A stretch of 48,126 nucleotides of DNA. It comes from Bog-473 sp049513455. GTDB lineage: Bacteria > Actinomycetota > Acidimicrobiia > Acidimicrobiales > RAAP-2. The translations under genes and the position numbers were made by a program. Below the pieces are notes generated by a model. That model searched no databases, was not told where the DNA came from, and saw nothing but the letters and a program-made list of their open reading frames with translations. The stretch's first letter is position 1, and each line of letters opens with the position of its first letter. Shown one piece after another: positions 1-10,334 of the stretch. The DNA lies in the NCBI GenBank assembly GCA_049513455.1, contig JBEKWB010000030.1:1-48126 (forward strand). The letters run 5' to 3'.

Positions 1-6
1 CGCACG

Positions 7-756
7 TTGGCGTGGATCCATGACCAGGGACCGGGCCCGATACCGGCGGACGTCCTCGACCGGATCATGTATCTCGGTGTGCCGTCGACAGGCCCGGACG
101 GCGCCTATCTGCCCCCGCCCCAAGACGGCCCTCAGGCCTATTTGGCGGTCCAGGGTGCGCAGGTGGACGAGATACCCACGCATTTCCACAGCGTCGAGCA
201 GTTCCAGTACGTCGTCACCGGGTCCGGTGTGATCGGTGGGCGCCCGGTCGAGGGGGGCGTCGTCCACTATGCGGATCGTTTCACGCCCTACGGGCCACTG
301 GGCGCCGGCCCGCTCGGCATGACCTACGCGACCTTGCGGCCGTGTCACGACACCGGTGTGTTCGTCATGCCGGCGGCGCGGGATCGTCTCGCCGGCCTGT
401 TGCAGGCGTCGACGAGGCCGGCGGAAGATCGCCGCCAGCAAACCGTCGACCTCCGGGGACCCACTGAGACAGCGGGTGAGACCGGCACCCCAGAGTGGAT
501 CGACCTTCGGCGCGCGACCGACGGATTTCGCATCGCGGTCACCGGGGTACCTCCGCACGCGGCCGCCCCACCCCTATTGGTTGGCGGGAGCGGGGCCTAC
601 CTCCTGGTGGTGGGCGGAGCGATCGCTGACAAGGGTGGGCCGTACGAGGCGGGTTCCATCGCATGGCGTGCCGCCGGGGATCCCGTCGGGAGTCACGCGG
701 CCGGCAGGGGTGCTCGGTTGGCGCTCCTGCAGTTCCCGCTCGCCCCGGCGGCGTGA
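7..756 (+). CDS. two-domain cupin-like protein, 5' end uncertain
   Basis: The product has two beta-rich cupin-like halves. The first carries a clear cupin signature, HFHSVEQFQYVVTGSG (about residues 59-74), in which the two His and the Glu are typical metal ligands. The second half (about 170-245) is a weaker repeat ending LALLQFPL with no obvious His cluster, so probably only the N-terminal half binds metal. A TTG at position 7 opens the frame, but the frame is open to the window edge, so the true start may lie outside. Cupins of this kind are small metal-dependent enzymes or ligand binders, and no substrate can be named. It lies 13 bp from the stop of a convergent gene, leaving no room for a long terminator. 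Confidence 0.7.
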   Translation: MAWIHDQGPGPIPADVLDRIMYLGVPSTGPDGAYLPPPQDGPQAYLAVQGAQVDEIPTHFHSVEQFQYVVTGSGVIGGRPVEGGVVHYADRFTPYGPLGAGPLGMTYATLRPCHDTGVFVMPAARDRLAGLLQASTRPAEDRRQQTVDLRGPTETAGETGTPEWIDLRRATDGFRIAVTGVPPHAAAPPLLVGGSGAYLLVVGGAIADKGGPYEAGSIAWRAAGDPVGSHAAGRGARLALLQFPLAPAA

Positions 757-769
757 CTCCTCCGCTCAG

Positions 770-1309
770 CTACGCGGTCCCGGGATCGTTGGCGTAGTAG
801 TGCTGGAGCTCGATCGTCTGGCCCAGCGTGAGCAGCCCGACGGAGAAGATGTCCGTCCGCACGAACGCCTGGACGAAGTCGTCACCGAAGGCCCCGGGGT
901 CGCCGGGGCGGAACACGGCGGCGACTTCGAGACGTTCCGCCAGGGCGGGATCGGTTGTGGACAGCTTCCGGATCCTCTCGACGGTGTCCTCCCAGGCGGT
1001 CAGGGTCCCGAACCCGATGCCCAAGTGGTGATAGCGCTGGGGTTGGACCGCCAGCTGGTCGACGAACTCCTTGTACGCCCCCTGGGGCTCATCGCCGATC
1101 CGTTCACCGAGCCATTCTTCGAACGCCCACTGCTCGGGGGTCACCTCGGAGACAAGGAACACCTCGTCCGCGAAGATCCACACGCCCGTGATGCCGTCGC
1201 GGACCTCGCACCCCAGGGCCGCCAGGGCCCGCCGGGTCAATTCTCGTTCGCCGGGCCGGTGGACGAGTTCGGCGTGGTTGAGCGGACGGGGCGGTTGTGT
1301 GTAGGGCAC
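770..1309 (-). CDS. hypothetical VOC/glyoxalase-like protein
   Basis: About 179 residues from a GTG start at 1309. The open frame extends further upstream, but the extension has no family-like sequence, and a TACCCT box lies 6 nt before this GTG, which suits a leaderless mRNA. The protein opens with a region of the type LxHRPGERELTRRALAALGC and ends with TLGQTIELQHYY. The terminal Glu and His resemble the metal-binding end of vicinal-oxygen-chelate (glyoxalase) folds. I infer a VOC-like enzyme or binding protein from this pattern only; no single motif is decisive. It is divergent from the LLM gene at 1462 and convergent with the cupin gene. Confidence 0.6.
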   Translation of the reverse strand: MPYTQPPRPLNHAELVHRPGERELTRRALAALGCEVRDGITGVWIFADEVFLVSEVTPEQWAFEEWLGERIGDEPQGAYKEFVDQLAVQPQRYHHLGIGFGTLTAWEDTVERIRKLSTTDPALAERLEVAAVFRPGDPGAFGDDFVQAFVRTDIFSVGLLTLGQTIELQHYYANDPGTA

Positions 1310-1315
1310 GTGCCC

Positions 1316-1321
1316 AGGGTA
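1316..1321 (-). promoter_or_regulatory. leaderless-type -10 box (TACCCT)
   Basis: On the minus strand TACCCT lies 6 nt upstream of the GTG at 1309. This spacing places transcription initiation at or next to the start codon, the usual geometry of leaderless actinobacterial mRNAs. No Shine-Dalgarno-like stretch precedes that GTG. Confidence 0.4.
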
Positions 1322-1461
1322 TCGAAAGGAGATCTCGGCCGGCTCCCGGCCGCAGACGACGCTCCGCTGATTCTGGCCGGGCCTGATCTGGGAAGGTAGG
1401 ATCTGCCGGGTCAAGGGGCGGGCGGCAACGGACAGCGCTCCAGATTCGAGGGAGGGGCACT

Positions 1462-2589
1462 ATGGAGTTCGGCATTTTCATTCAGGGGTACCTGCCGCCG
1501 TGGAAGCGTGAGGCGGGCGGAGCGGACGCCGAGCACATCTCCTTCATGGAGGACATCGACATGGTCGTCGCCGCCGACAAGGCGGGATTCAAGTACGTCT
1601 GGGCCAGCGAACACCACTTCCTCTACGAGTACTCCCACCTCTCGGCCAACGACGCCTTCCTCGGCTACCTGGCCCACGCCACCGAGCGCATCCACCTCGG
1701 CTCGGGGATCTTCAACCCGCTGGCCCCGGTGAACCACCCGGCCAAGGTGGCCGAACGGGTGGCCATGCTCGATCACCTCTCCGAGGGCCGGTTCGAATTC
1801 GGCACCGGCCGCGGTGCGGGCAGCCATGAGATCCTCGGCTTCCTCCCCGGCATGAAAGATCTGAGCCTCACCCGCGAGATGTGGGAGGAGACGATCGGGG
1901 AATTCCCCAAAATGTGGCTGCAGGACGAGTACGAGGGATTCGACGGCAAGTACTGGTCGCTCCCTCCCCGCAAGGTGCTGCCCAAACCGTGGGGAAAGGC
2001 CCACCCGGCGATGTGGTACGCCGCGGGCAACACGTCGAGCTACGAGATGGCGGCCCGCAAGGGGCTCGGGGTGCTCGGGTTCTCCGTCGGCTCGGTACCC
2101 GAGCTCGAGCCGGTCTTGCACACGTACAAAAAAGAGATCGTCAACGCCGAGCCGGTCGGCGCCTTCGTGAACGACAACGTCATGGTCACCTCGGCCGGCT
2201 TTCTCCACGAGGACCTTGACACGGCGCGCCAGCAGGCGGTGGAGGCACGGCTGAACTACGTGCAGAGCAACACGTTCCGCTATCACGACACCTTCCCGCA
2301 CCCCGAGGCCGTGCCCTACTGGCCCGAGCTCATCCCCGACTACGACCTCGATCTCGTCAAGAGCATGAGCGAGGTCGGGGCGATGATCGTCGGGGACCCC
2401 GATGAGGCGTTGCGCCAGGTCCGGCTGTGGGAGAGCGCGGGCGCCGATCAGCTGGTGCTGAGCGTCTCGTTGGGCCAGCCCAAGGAGCGGACGCTCAAGA
2501 CCATCGAGCTGATGGGGGAGTACGTCATCCCCAAGGTCGACACCGACCCCGTCCATCGCACGACCCGCTTCCGGAGCGAAGCCGGCTGA
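1462..2589 (+). CDS. LLM class flavin-dependent oxidoreductase
   Basis: A 375-residue luciferase-like monooxygenase-fold protein, the usual length for the family. The N-terminus MEFGIFIQGYLPPW is the first TIM-barrel strand. WASEHHF, HLGSGIFNPL and FEFGTGRGAGSHE are the conserved cofactor and substrate pocket segments of alkanal-monooxygenase-like enzymes. Such proteins use reduced FMN or F420 to oxidise or reduce an organic substrate; which cofactor applies here cannot be told. GAGGGAGGGG lies just upstream of the ATG. A paralogue sits at 38569-39705 in the opposite orientation. The gene is convergent with the amidohydrolase at 2631, and a TAGGAT at 1397 may be its -10 box. Confidence 0.9.
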   Translation: MEFGIFIQGYLPPWKREAGGADAEHISFMEDIDMVVAADKAGFKYVWASEHHFLYEYSHLSANDAFLGYLAHATERIHLGSGIFNPLAPVNHPAKVAERVAMLDHLSEGRFEFGTGRGAGSHEILGFLPGMKDLSLTREMWEETIGEFPKMWLQDEYEGFDGKYWSLPPRKVLPKPWGKAHPAMWYAAGNTSSYEMAARKGLGVLGFSVGSVPELEPVLHTYKKEIVNAEPVGAFVNDNVMVTSAGFLHEDLDTARQQAVEARLNYVQSNTFRYHDTFPHPEAVPYWPELIPDYDLDLVKSMSEVGAMIVGDPDEALRQVRLWESAGADQLVLSVSLGQPKERTLKTIELMGEYVIPKVDTDPVHRTTRFRSEAG

Positions 2590-2630
2590 CGCTGCCGCAG
2601 CCCGGGCGCCTTCGCGGCGGGCCCGACGAG

Positions 2631-3701
2631 TCAGATGTTCCAGATGCGCGCCGCGTTGTGTTCGACCATCAGGTCGCGCTCGTTCTCGGGGACGCCCTCG
2701 AACAGCTCGTCGATCACCGAGAGTGACTTCGGCCAGGTCGACACCGGGTGTGGGTAGTCGCTCGACCACATGAGGTTCTGGGCGCCGAGCACATGGCGGA
2801 GGTGGCGTACGGGGTCGGGCTCGTCGATGAACGTCATCGCCATGTTGTGGTGGTAGTAGTGGCTGGGCAGCTCATCGCCGAGGATGGGGAATTCGTACCC
2901 CTGCCGCAGGACCATGTCATCGAGGAAGGACAGGTACCCGGCGACCCATCCCAATCCCGGTTCCACGAACACCACCTTCAGGTCAGGGTGCCGGGTGAAG
3001 ATGCCGGTGAGCAGCCACATGCCGAGTGCCTCACAGGCCGAGGGAGGCATGCACGACAGCGTCCAGGCCAGGCGCGGCGTGGGGTCGCGGTCGGCAAGAT
3101 TGTTGAGGGCCGTGTTGAGCCCGATGTGGCAGCACACGGGCAGGCCGGTCTCTGCGATGGTGGCCCACAGGCGGTCGTAGCGCTGGTCGAAGTAGTCGAC
3201 CTGGCCCAATTCCGAGGGGAACACCGGCAACTGCAACGACTTCCCTCCGAGGGCGGCCACGCGCTCTATCTCGGTGATGGCGAGATCCATGTCGTGGATG
3301 GGCACCTGATAGGACACGACCAGTCGGCTTGGGTCGGCGGACGCGAAATCGTGCAAGGTGTCGTTGAACGCACGGGTTGCCTCGGCGGCACCGGTCTCGA
3401 GCAGGTAGAGGTAGCGGTACGCACTGACCTCGCAGTAGAGGACCTCTATGTCCACACCGTCGATGTCCATGTCGCGCAGGCGCTCGACAGGGTCCGAATA
3501 GCCGGGCCGCCCCCACGACGGGTGCCGGATCTCGGCGCCGGCGGCGTTCGCCTTGGCCACGTTCCCACCGAGCATGGTGCGGTGGGCCTCGAGCAGCGCG
3601 GCGTCGTACTCGTCGTGGAACTTCGACGGCAGGTGCGCCTTCACGTCCTCGTGCTGCACGCTGACGTGCGAGTCGGACGAGATCACCCGTGTGGTTGTCA
3701 T
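2631..3701 (-). CDS. amidohydrolase family protein (COG2159/PF04909-like)
   Basis: A 356-residue TIM-barrel metal-dependent hydrolase/decarboxylase of the ACMSD-related amidohydrolase group. The N-terminus reads ISSDSHVSV, so the usual first metal-site H-x-H is D-x-H. CCHIGLNT in mid-protein and SSDYPHPVSTWP near the C-terminus carry the later His and Asp ligands. The ATG at 3701 is chosen over a much longer frame because GAAAGGAG lies about 8 nt before it and homology begins there. The start overlaps the stop of the BKACE gene as ATGA, so the two are translationally coupled. It is the last gene of a 6210-to-2631 operon. Family members decarboxylate or hydrolyse small aromatic or dicarboxylic compounds; the substrate is unknown. 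Confidence 0.9.
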   Translation of the reverse strand: MTTTRVISSDSHVSVQHEDVKAHLPSKFHDEYDAALLEAHRTMLGGNVAKANAAGAEIRHPSWGRPGYSDPVERLRDMDIDGVDIEVLYCEVSAYRYLYLLETGAAEATRAFNDTLHDFASADPSRLVVSYQVPIHDMDLAITEIERVAALGGKSLQLPVFPSELGQVDYFDQRYDRLWATIAETGLPVCCHIGLNTALNNLADRDPTPRLAWTLSCMPPSACEALGMWLLTGIFTRHPDLKVVFVEPGLGWVAGYLSFLDDMVLRQGYEFPILGDELPSHYYHHNMAMTFIDEPDPVRHLRHVLGAQNLMWSSDYPHPVSTWPKSLSVIDELFEGVPENERDLMVEHNAARIWNI

Positions 3702-4552
3702 TGTGTCGCTCCTTTCAGGCCGAGCATCTCGGCGGTCTCGGCGCACGACGCGAGGCGCCGCCCCATCTTCTCGGCCAGCGCCACGGCCGCGGTGACCAGT
3801 TCCTCGTTGGTCACGGGTTCGCCCGCGTAGTCTTCCAGCCCCACCCGCAGATGCCCGCCCCGCTCGAGCGCGAGTGCCGGGAGCTCCGAAGCGAGGAGAT
3901 CCCCACCGAGTACCGAGACCGACCATGGGAGTGAACAGCCGTCGAGCATGGCGAGATACGCGTCGAGCGAGGCCCGCGTCGGCGGGAGGCCGAACCAGAA
4001 GCCGCCGTCGGCCTCGGGCACGGCACCGCCGAAATAGAAGCGGAGCATGGTGCCCTGGGGAAGCCGACCGGCGCGCCAGTAGGACAGGGCGGCCCGCAGG
4101 AACCCCGGTTCGAAGATGGCGAGTGTCGGTACCAGTCCGAACTCCTCGCACAGACCGAGCTGGTAGTCGACATCACTGCCCGAGTTCACGTAGGCGAAGC
4201 GGGGTCCGAGGTTGACCGAACCGGGATCGCTGACGCCGATGCGCAACGCGCCGGACCGGGCCAGCTCCGCGATGTGCGAGTAGCGCTCCTCCACCGCCCC
4301 GATACCGTTGATCGTCGGGTAGAGCAGGGCCTCGGGCCGCGCCGCCAGCACCGGCTGCCAGCCCTCGAGGTAGCGGGCCGCGGCAGCGTCGGCCGCGCCG
4401 AAGAAATCGATGTGGTTGTGCACGATTGCCGCGCCGATGTCGAAGCACGAGGCTGCGCACGCGGCGATCTCCTCGGGGAGGCGCGGTGCGCTCTGGTTGG
4501 CTCCGTTGATCGCCACCTCGATAATGACGGCATCGTCGGCGCGGATGTTCAT
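3698..4552 (-). CDS. BKACE family protein (beta-keto acid cleavage enzyme, DUF849)
   Basis: A 284-residue protein of the 3-keto-5-aminohexanoate cleavage enzyme family. Such enzymes use zinc to condense a beta-keto acid with acetyl-CoA and release acetoacetate plus a new CoA ester. The zinc site is visible: His45 and His47 in IVHNHID near the N-terminus, and Glu240 in RVGLED near the C-terminus, spaced as in Kce. Length fits the family. The start overlaps the upstream amidohydrolase stop (ATGA at 4549-4552) and the stop overlaps the downstream start (ATGA at 3698-3701), so it is the middle gene of a tightly coupled operon. The family covers many beta-keto acids, so the substrate is open. Confidence 0.88.
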   Translation of the reverse strand: MNIRADDAVIIEVAINGANQSAPRLPEEIAACAASCFDIGAAIVHNHIDFFGAADAAAARYLEGWQPVLAARPEALLYPTINGIGAVEERYSHIAELARSGALRIGVSDPGSVNLGPRFAYVNSGSDVDYQLGLCEEFGLVPTLAIFEPGFLRAALSYWRAGRLPQGTMLRFYFGGAVPEADGGFWFGLPPTRASLDAYLAMLDGCSLPWSVSVLGGDLLASELPALALERGGHLRVGLEDYAGEPVTNEELVTAAVALAEKMGRRLASCAETAEMLGLKGATQ

Positions 4553-6210
4553 CCTCGGCGAGCGGGCTTGACGAGCTGCCCGGCCCCGGTGGCGCCGGTC
4601 CGCTCCCCGTCGACCTGCACGGGAGTGCCGTTCACCAGAATGTGGCGCATGCCCACCGGCTGATCGGCGGTGAGGCGCTCTGCACCCGCCGGGAAGTCGC
4701 GCACCCGGCGGGTGGGGCCCGGTGCCACGGTGGCGGGGTCGAACACGGCCACGTCGGCCCAACCGCCGGCTCGCAGGTAGCCCCGATCGGTGAAGCCGAA
4801 AATATCGGCCTGCTGGCCGGACAACTTGCGCACCGCCGCCTCGACCGTAAGGACACCGCGGTCGCGTACCCAGCCCCCGAGGAGGTCGGTGGCCTGCGGC
4901 GCGTCGCAGAGTTGCCCGGCGTGCGCCCCGGCGTCGGAGAGGCCGATCGTGCAGTGCTCCTCGACCAGCAACTTGGCCACCTCGGCCTCGTCGTCGTTGG
5001 CGAGGACCGTGCGGACCCGGAGCGCCAGATCGGGCTCTTCGAGCGCCAGGTCGAGCAGGGTGTCGAACGGCGACGTGGCCCGCTCCCGGGCCAGGTCGGT
5101 GAGGCGTCGGTCGACCAGCTCCGGGTGCGCGGCGCTCTCGCCCATGGTGTAGGTGTCCCAGCGGACCCCGAACCCCGTGCCCTGCTCCCAGGCCTTGACG
5201 ACCATGGCCCGCCACTCGGGGTCGGCATAGGCCCGGGCACGGTCGTCGGTCGATGCGTTCTGCAAGGCGGCGAAGTGCTCGTTCACCGCCAGCGGGTAGG
5301 GCGAGTCCAAGGTGAACTGGAAGCTCAACGGCCGCGGCGTCACCTGGGGCCACACCTCGGCGCCCCGGGCCCAGCCCTCGCGGTTTCCCTCGAGCGTCTT
5401 TTGATGCGTCCCGGTGGGCGAGGTCAGGAGCGCCCCCCAGGTGAAGGGCACGCCGGCCCGCGGCTGTAAGGCGTACATGTCCTGGGGCATGCAGGGCGTG
5501 CCCGGCGCGATGCCCACGACGCCGCGGCGGGCCTCGTGCATCACATCGAGCATGGCCTCGAACTCGGCCAGATCGGCGAAGCGGCTCGGTACCGGCTTGC
5601 CGTCCACGCCGCGATGGGGAATGGCGAAGCTCGTGGCGAAACCGGCGGCACCCGCCGCCATCGCATCGGCCAGAACCTGCTGCATCTGGTGGATCTCGTC
5701 CGGGGTGGCCGCGCGCTCGTAGGCGTCGGCGCCCATGGCGAAGAGGCGCATGGCGGTGTGCCCGATATAGGCGGCGAAGTTGAGGCCGATGCCGCGCCGC
5801 TCGACCGAGGCCAGGTACTCGGGGAACGTCGTGAAGTCCCAGGGGATGCCCGCCTGCAGGGCGGCGACGTCCATGTCCTCCACGTTCTCGAGCGTGCGCG
5901 CGATGAGGTCATGGTGCTCGACGCGGGTGGGCGCAATGGAGAAGCCGCAGTTGCCCGCCACGACCGTCGTGACACCGTGGAAACACGACGGGGTGAGTGC
6001 GGGGTCCCAGAAGACCTGGGCGTCGTAGTGGGTGTGGATGTCGATGAATCCCGGTGCGACGATGCACTCGCCCGCGTCGAGGGCTCGGTCACCCTTCAGG
6101 TTGGTGCCTACTTCGGTGATGCGCCCATCGGCGATGCCGATGTCGGCGCGCACCCCGGCCGCGCCGCTCCCGTCGACGACCGTGCCGCCACGGATGACAA
6201 GCTCATTCAT
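4549..6210 (-). CDS. N-acyl-D-amino-acid deacylase-type amidohydrolase
   Basis: A 553-residue enzyme of the D-aminoacylase/N-acyl-D-amino-acid deacylase family (PF07969-like). It opens with MNELVIRGGTVVDGSG, the strand of the small beta-sandwich domain, then HTHYDAQ (metal H-x-H), GNCGFSIAP (family cysteine ligand region) and SDAGAHAGQ (catalytic Asp). The C-terminus returns to the sandwich domain (VNGTPVQVDGERTGA). The ATG at 6210 is preceded by AGGGGGTGG. First gene of the amidohydrolase-BKACE-amidohydrolase set, with an ATGA overlap downstream. Three paralogues lie in this window. The family hydrolyses C-N bonds of acylated amino acids or related amides and cyclic imides; the actual substrate is unknown. 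Confidence 0.9.
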   Translation of the reverse strand: MNELVIRGGTVVDGSGAAGVRADIGIADGRITEVGTNLKGDRALDAGECIVAPGFIDIHTHYDAQVFWDPALTPSCFHGVTTVVAGNCGFSIAPTRVEHHDLIARTLENVEDMDVAALQAGIPWDFTTFPEYLASVERRGIGLNFAAYIGHTAMRLFAMGADAYERAATPDEIHQMQQVLADAMAAGAAGFATSFAIPHRGVDGKPVPSRFADLAEFEAMLDVMHEARRGVVGIAPGTPCMPQDMYALQPRAGVPFTWGALLTSPTGTHQKTLEGNREGWARGAEVWPQVTPRPLSFQFTLDSPYPLAVNEHFAALQNASTDDRARAYADPEWRAMVVKAWEQGTGFGVRWDTYTMGESAAHPELVDRRLTDLARERATSPFDTLLDLALEEPDLALRVRTVLANDDEAEVAKLLVEEHCTIGLSDAGAHAGQLCDAPQATDLLGGWVRDRGVLTVEAAVRKLSGQQADIFGFTDRGYLRAGGWADVAVFDPATVAPGPTRRVRDFPAGAERLTADQPVGMRHILVNGTPVQVDGERTGATGAGQLVKPARRG

Positions 6211-6247
6211 GTGACCACCCCCTGGGGCTGGTTCCCCTAGTCGCGCA

Positions 6248-6253
6248 ATCATA
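6248..6253 (-). promoter_or_regulatory. -10 box (TATGAT) of the amidohydrolase-BKACE operon
   Basis: TATGAT on the minus strand lies 37 nt before the ATG at 6210, between the IclR gene stop and the operon. It matches a sigma-70 type -10. No good -35 is visible, so activation or read-through from the IclR gene remains possible. Confidence 0.4.
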
Positions 6254-6285
6254 GACGTGGCCACCAGGACGGGTCCGCGCCCCGC

Positions 6286-7134
6286 TCACGTGTTGCTCCC
6301 GGCGAGGGCCGCGGTGACCATCGCGGTGGCCGACCGGAGCCGCTCACCCGCCACTTCGACCTCGGCCCCGGTGAGCGGGCCCGGGAACCCCATCAACGAC
6401 ACGATGAGGACGACCATCCCCGAGGGGTCGACGACGGCGGCGTTGATCGCGCTCACGGCATAGGCCTGCATGGCCCTGAGCTCCAGGGGGAGGACGTCGG
6501 GCGGGAGGAGCCGAGCCAGCTGCTCGACCACCTCGGGCAGGGAGGTCCCGTGCGTCGGCGGGGTCCAGGACGGCTCGGCCAGCTCCACGACGAACCCTCG
6601 GCGTCGCACGACCTCGAGCGCGGCCGCGTAACGGTCCGACGTCCCGGGCGGGGCGAGGGACAGCCACCGCTCCGCCACTGCGGGCGAGGACCACGCGGCG
6701 ACAGCCGCGCCGAACGGCGGACGCAACGGAATGTACCCGTGCCCGATCGGGGCCCCTACGGCCCGTACGTCGCGCACCTGGTCCACCACCGTCACGTGTT
6801 CGGGGGCCACGGCCAGGGCCACGCAGTGGGACCCGACCCCTTGGCTGAGCTCGATCATCGCCGGCCGCACGAAATCCAGCGCCGGGAACCCCGACGATGC
6901 CGCCCGCCCGACGGCCACCAGGGCCGGACCCAGCCGGTATGTCTTGTGGAAGGGGTCGCGCAACAGCCAGCCGACCTCGGTGAGGGCCCGCAGCATCGAA
7001 TAGCAGGTGGATTTGTTCACGCCGAGCCGTCGCGTGACGTCGGCCAGGGTGAGTGCCTCGTTGGGGCGTGCGGCGAGAATTTCCACGAGGGCGACCACCC
7101 GGTTGGTCTGCGGTGAGGGCCTCGCCACCTTCAT
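6286..7134 (-). CDS. IclR family transcriptional regulator
   Basis: About 282 residues. The N-terminal winged helix-turn-helix is visible as LTLADVTRRLGVNKSTCYSML followed by the wing YRLGPALVAVG. The C-terminal effector domain has the IclR-type segment SHCVALAVAPEHVTVVDQV and ends in the usual alpha/beta subdomain. I choose the ATG at 7134 because an ATG at 7146 lies inside a perfect palindrome (7137-7153) that looks like this protein's operator. The gene is divergent from the amidohydrolase/Rieske pair at 7208 and reads towards the BKACE operon, so it probably controls both and itself. The likely inducer is a small catabolic intermediate. Confidence 0.9.
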   Translation of the reverse strand: MKVARPSPQTNRVVALVEILAARPNEALTLADVTRRLGVNKSTCYSMLRALTEVGWLLRDPFHKTYRLGPALVAVGRAASSGFPALDFVRPAMIELSQGVGSHCVALAVAPEHVTVVDQVRDVRAVGAPIGHGYIPLRPPFGAAVAAWSSPAVAERWLSLAPPGTSDRYAAALEVVRRRGFVVELAEPSWTPPTHGTSLPEVVEQLARLLPPDVLPLELRAMQAYAVSAINAAVVDPSGMVVLIVSLMGFPGPLTGAEVEVAGERLRSATAMVTAALAGSNT

Positions 7135-7136
7135 AT

Positions 7137-7153
7137 GGTTGCACATTGCAACC
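7137..7153. promoter_or_regulatory. IclR-type operator palindrome
   Basis: GGTTGCA-CAT-TGCAACC is a perfect 7-bp inverted repeat with a 3-bp spacer, in the 73-bp gap between the divergent IclR and amidohydrolase genes. A second, perfect palindrome TGGTGCACCA follows at 7158-7167. A candidate -10 for the plus-strand gene, TATCGT, is at 7171-7176, which puts the first palindrome over the -35 region. Size and position fit autoregulation by the IclR protein; binding is inferred. Confidence 0.6.
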
Positions 7154-7207
7154 CTTGTGGTGCACCAGGGTATCGTGGCAGTATGCGGGTGAGCTAGGGA
7201 GGGACCA

Positions 7208-8938
<1,731 letters not shown>

Positions 8939-8942
8939 CCCG

Positions 8943-10265
8943 ATGGTGAAACTGGCCCGAGAACTGACCGATGAAGCACCGGTCGGTGCCACCATCACCA
9001 GTGGTGCCCGCCAACCCGTCACCATCCCGGCGTCGCGCTACATCGACCCGGCGTTCGCCGACCTGGAATTGGCGCGACTGTGGCCCCGGGTGTGGCAGCT
9101 CGCCTGCTCGACCGATCATGTCGCCCAACCGGGCGACGCCTACGAGTACCGCTGCGGCCCCTACTCAATCGTCATCGTGCGGGACGACGACGCCGTGCTG
9201 CGGGCGTTCCAGAATGTCTGCCGGCACCGGGGCAGCGCCATCTGCGAGGGGGCGGCCTCCGGGCTGACCGAGTTGCGGTGCCCCTTCCACCGCTGGTCGT
9301 GGGATCTCTCCGGCCGGCTGCGCGAGGTCCCGTCGAGGCGGGGCTTCGGGTCGTTGCCGTCGGAGCAGTACGGGCTGTTCCCGGTGGCGGTGGACACCTG
9401 GGGCCCCATGGTCTTCGTCGACCCTTCCGCCGCCGCCGGACCACTCGCGACCTTCTTGGAGGGGGTGCCGCAGGACATCTCGTGGGTCGGCCTCGACGAG
9501 TACCGCTGCGACTACCTGGTGACGGTGCCCCTCCCGGGTAACTGGAAGGTCATCAGCGACGGGTTCAGCGAGACCTACCACGTGCAGGGCCTCCATCGGG
9601 AGATGCTCCCGAGCGTCGACGACGTCAACGGTCCCCAGCGGCTCTGGGAGCACCACGGGAAGCTGGAACAGCGCTACGGGTTGCCGTCACCCCGCTTCAG
9701 GGAACCGCCGGACGTCGACGCCGTGTGGAGCTCCTTCATCGAGATCATGGGCGGACGTGTCGGCGTGGAGGACAAGTCGACACCGGCGCCTCCCGTTCCG
9801 CCCGGCCAGACGCTGCGTGACGTACTGGCCACCATGCTGCGGGACCTGGGCCGGTCCAAAGGCGTGTCCTACGACCGCTTCAGCAATGACCAGCTGATGA
9901 CGATGCAGCAGTACAACCTGTTTCCCAATACCAGCCTGGTGATCTTCCCCGACATCCTGACCGTGCTGCGGTCGCGGCCCGGGGCGACTCCTGACGACGG
10001 CTACCTCGACATCATCAACTACCACCGGGCGCCATCCGGCACCCCCTCGACGCGTCCCACGGACGTCGTGCTCCCGGCGGGGCAGGATCCCGGCAGCCTC
10101 ATCCTCAACCAGGATGCGGGGAACATCGAGCGGGCCCAGCGGGGTCTGCACCAGCCCGGCTTCACCAAGATGACGCTGTCCCGGGAGGAGTTTCGCATCC
10201 TCAATCTGCACCGGAACCTCGAGCAGTGGCTCGGCATCACGCCGACGGAGATCACCGGCGACTAG
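8943..10265 (+). CDS. Rieske [2Fe-2S] aromatic ring-hydroxylating oxygenase alpha subunit
   Basis: A 440-residue oxygenase large subunit. The Rieske cluster ligands are Cys93-x-His95 (CRHRG) and Cys113-x2-His116 (CPFHRW). The mononuclear iron site shows as NWKVISDGFSETYHVQGLH with His213 and His218, and a downstream Asp/Glu not assigned. Such enzymes insert O2 into aromatic or alicyclic rings, or O-/N-demethylate, using electrons from a ferredoxin/reductase; no reductase gene is adjacent. I take the ATG at 8943, 4 nt after the previous stop, though a GTG at 8913 would also extend the frame. Co-transcription with the amidohydrolase at 7208 is likely. Confidence 0.92.
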   Translation: MVKLARELTDEAPVGATITSGARQPVTIPASRYIDPAFADLELARLWPRVWQLACSTDHVAQPGDAYEYRCGPYSIVIVRDDDAVLRAFQNVCRHRGSAICEGAASGLTELRCPFHRWSWDLSGRLREVPSRRGFGSLPSEQYGLFPVAVDTWGPMVFVDPSAAAGPLATFLEGVPQDISWVGLDEYRCDYLVTVPLPGNWKVISDGFSETYHVQGLHREMLPSVDDVNGPQRLWEHHGKLEQRYGLPSPRFREPPDVDAVWSSFIEIMGGRVGVEDKSTPAPPVPPGQTLRDVLATMLRDLGRSKGVSYDRFSNDQLMTMQQYNLFPNTSLVIFPDILTVLRSRPGATPDDGYLDIINYHRAPSGTPSTRPTDVVLPAGQDPGSLILNQDAGNIERAQRGLHQPGFTKMTLSREEFRILNLHRNLEQWLGITPTEITGD

Positions 10266-10320
10266 TGCCGTCCCGGCCCACGTGAGGATCAGGCTCACCG
10301 CGGGTCGTCACGCGCCTGGG

Positions 10321-10326
10321 TAGCAT
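10321..10326 (+). promoter_or_regulatory. leaderless-type -10 box (TAGCAT)
   Basis: TAGCAT ends 8 nt before the ATG at 10335, with no Shine-Dalgarno sequence between, which suggests a leaderless transcript for the LLM/enoyl-CoA hydratase pair. Confidence 0.4.
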
Positions 10327-10334
10327 CGCCGCCC

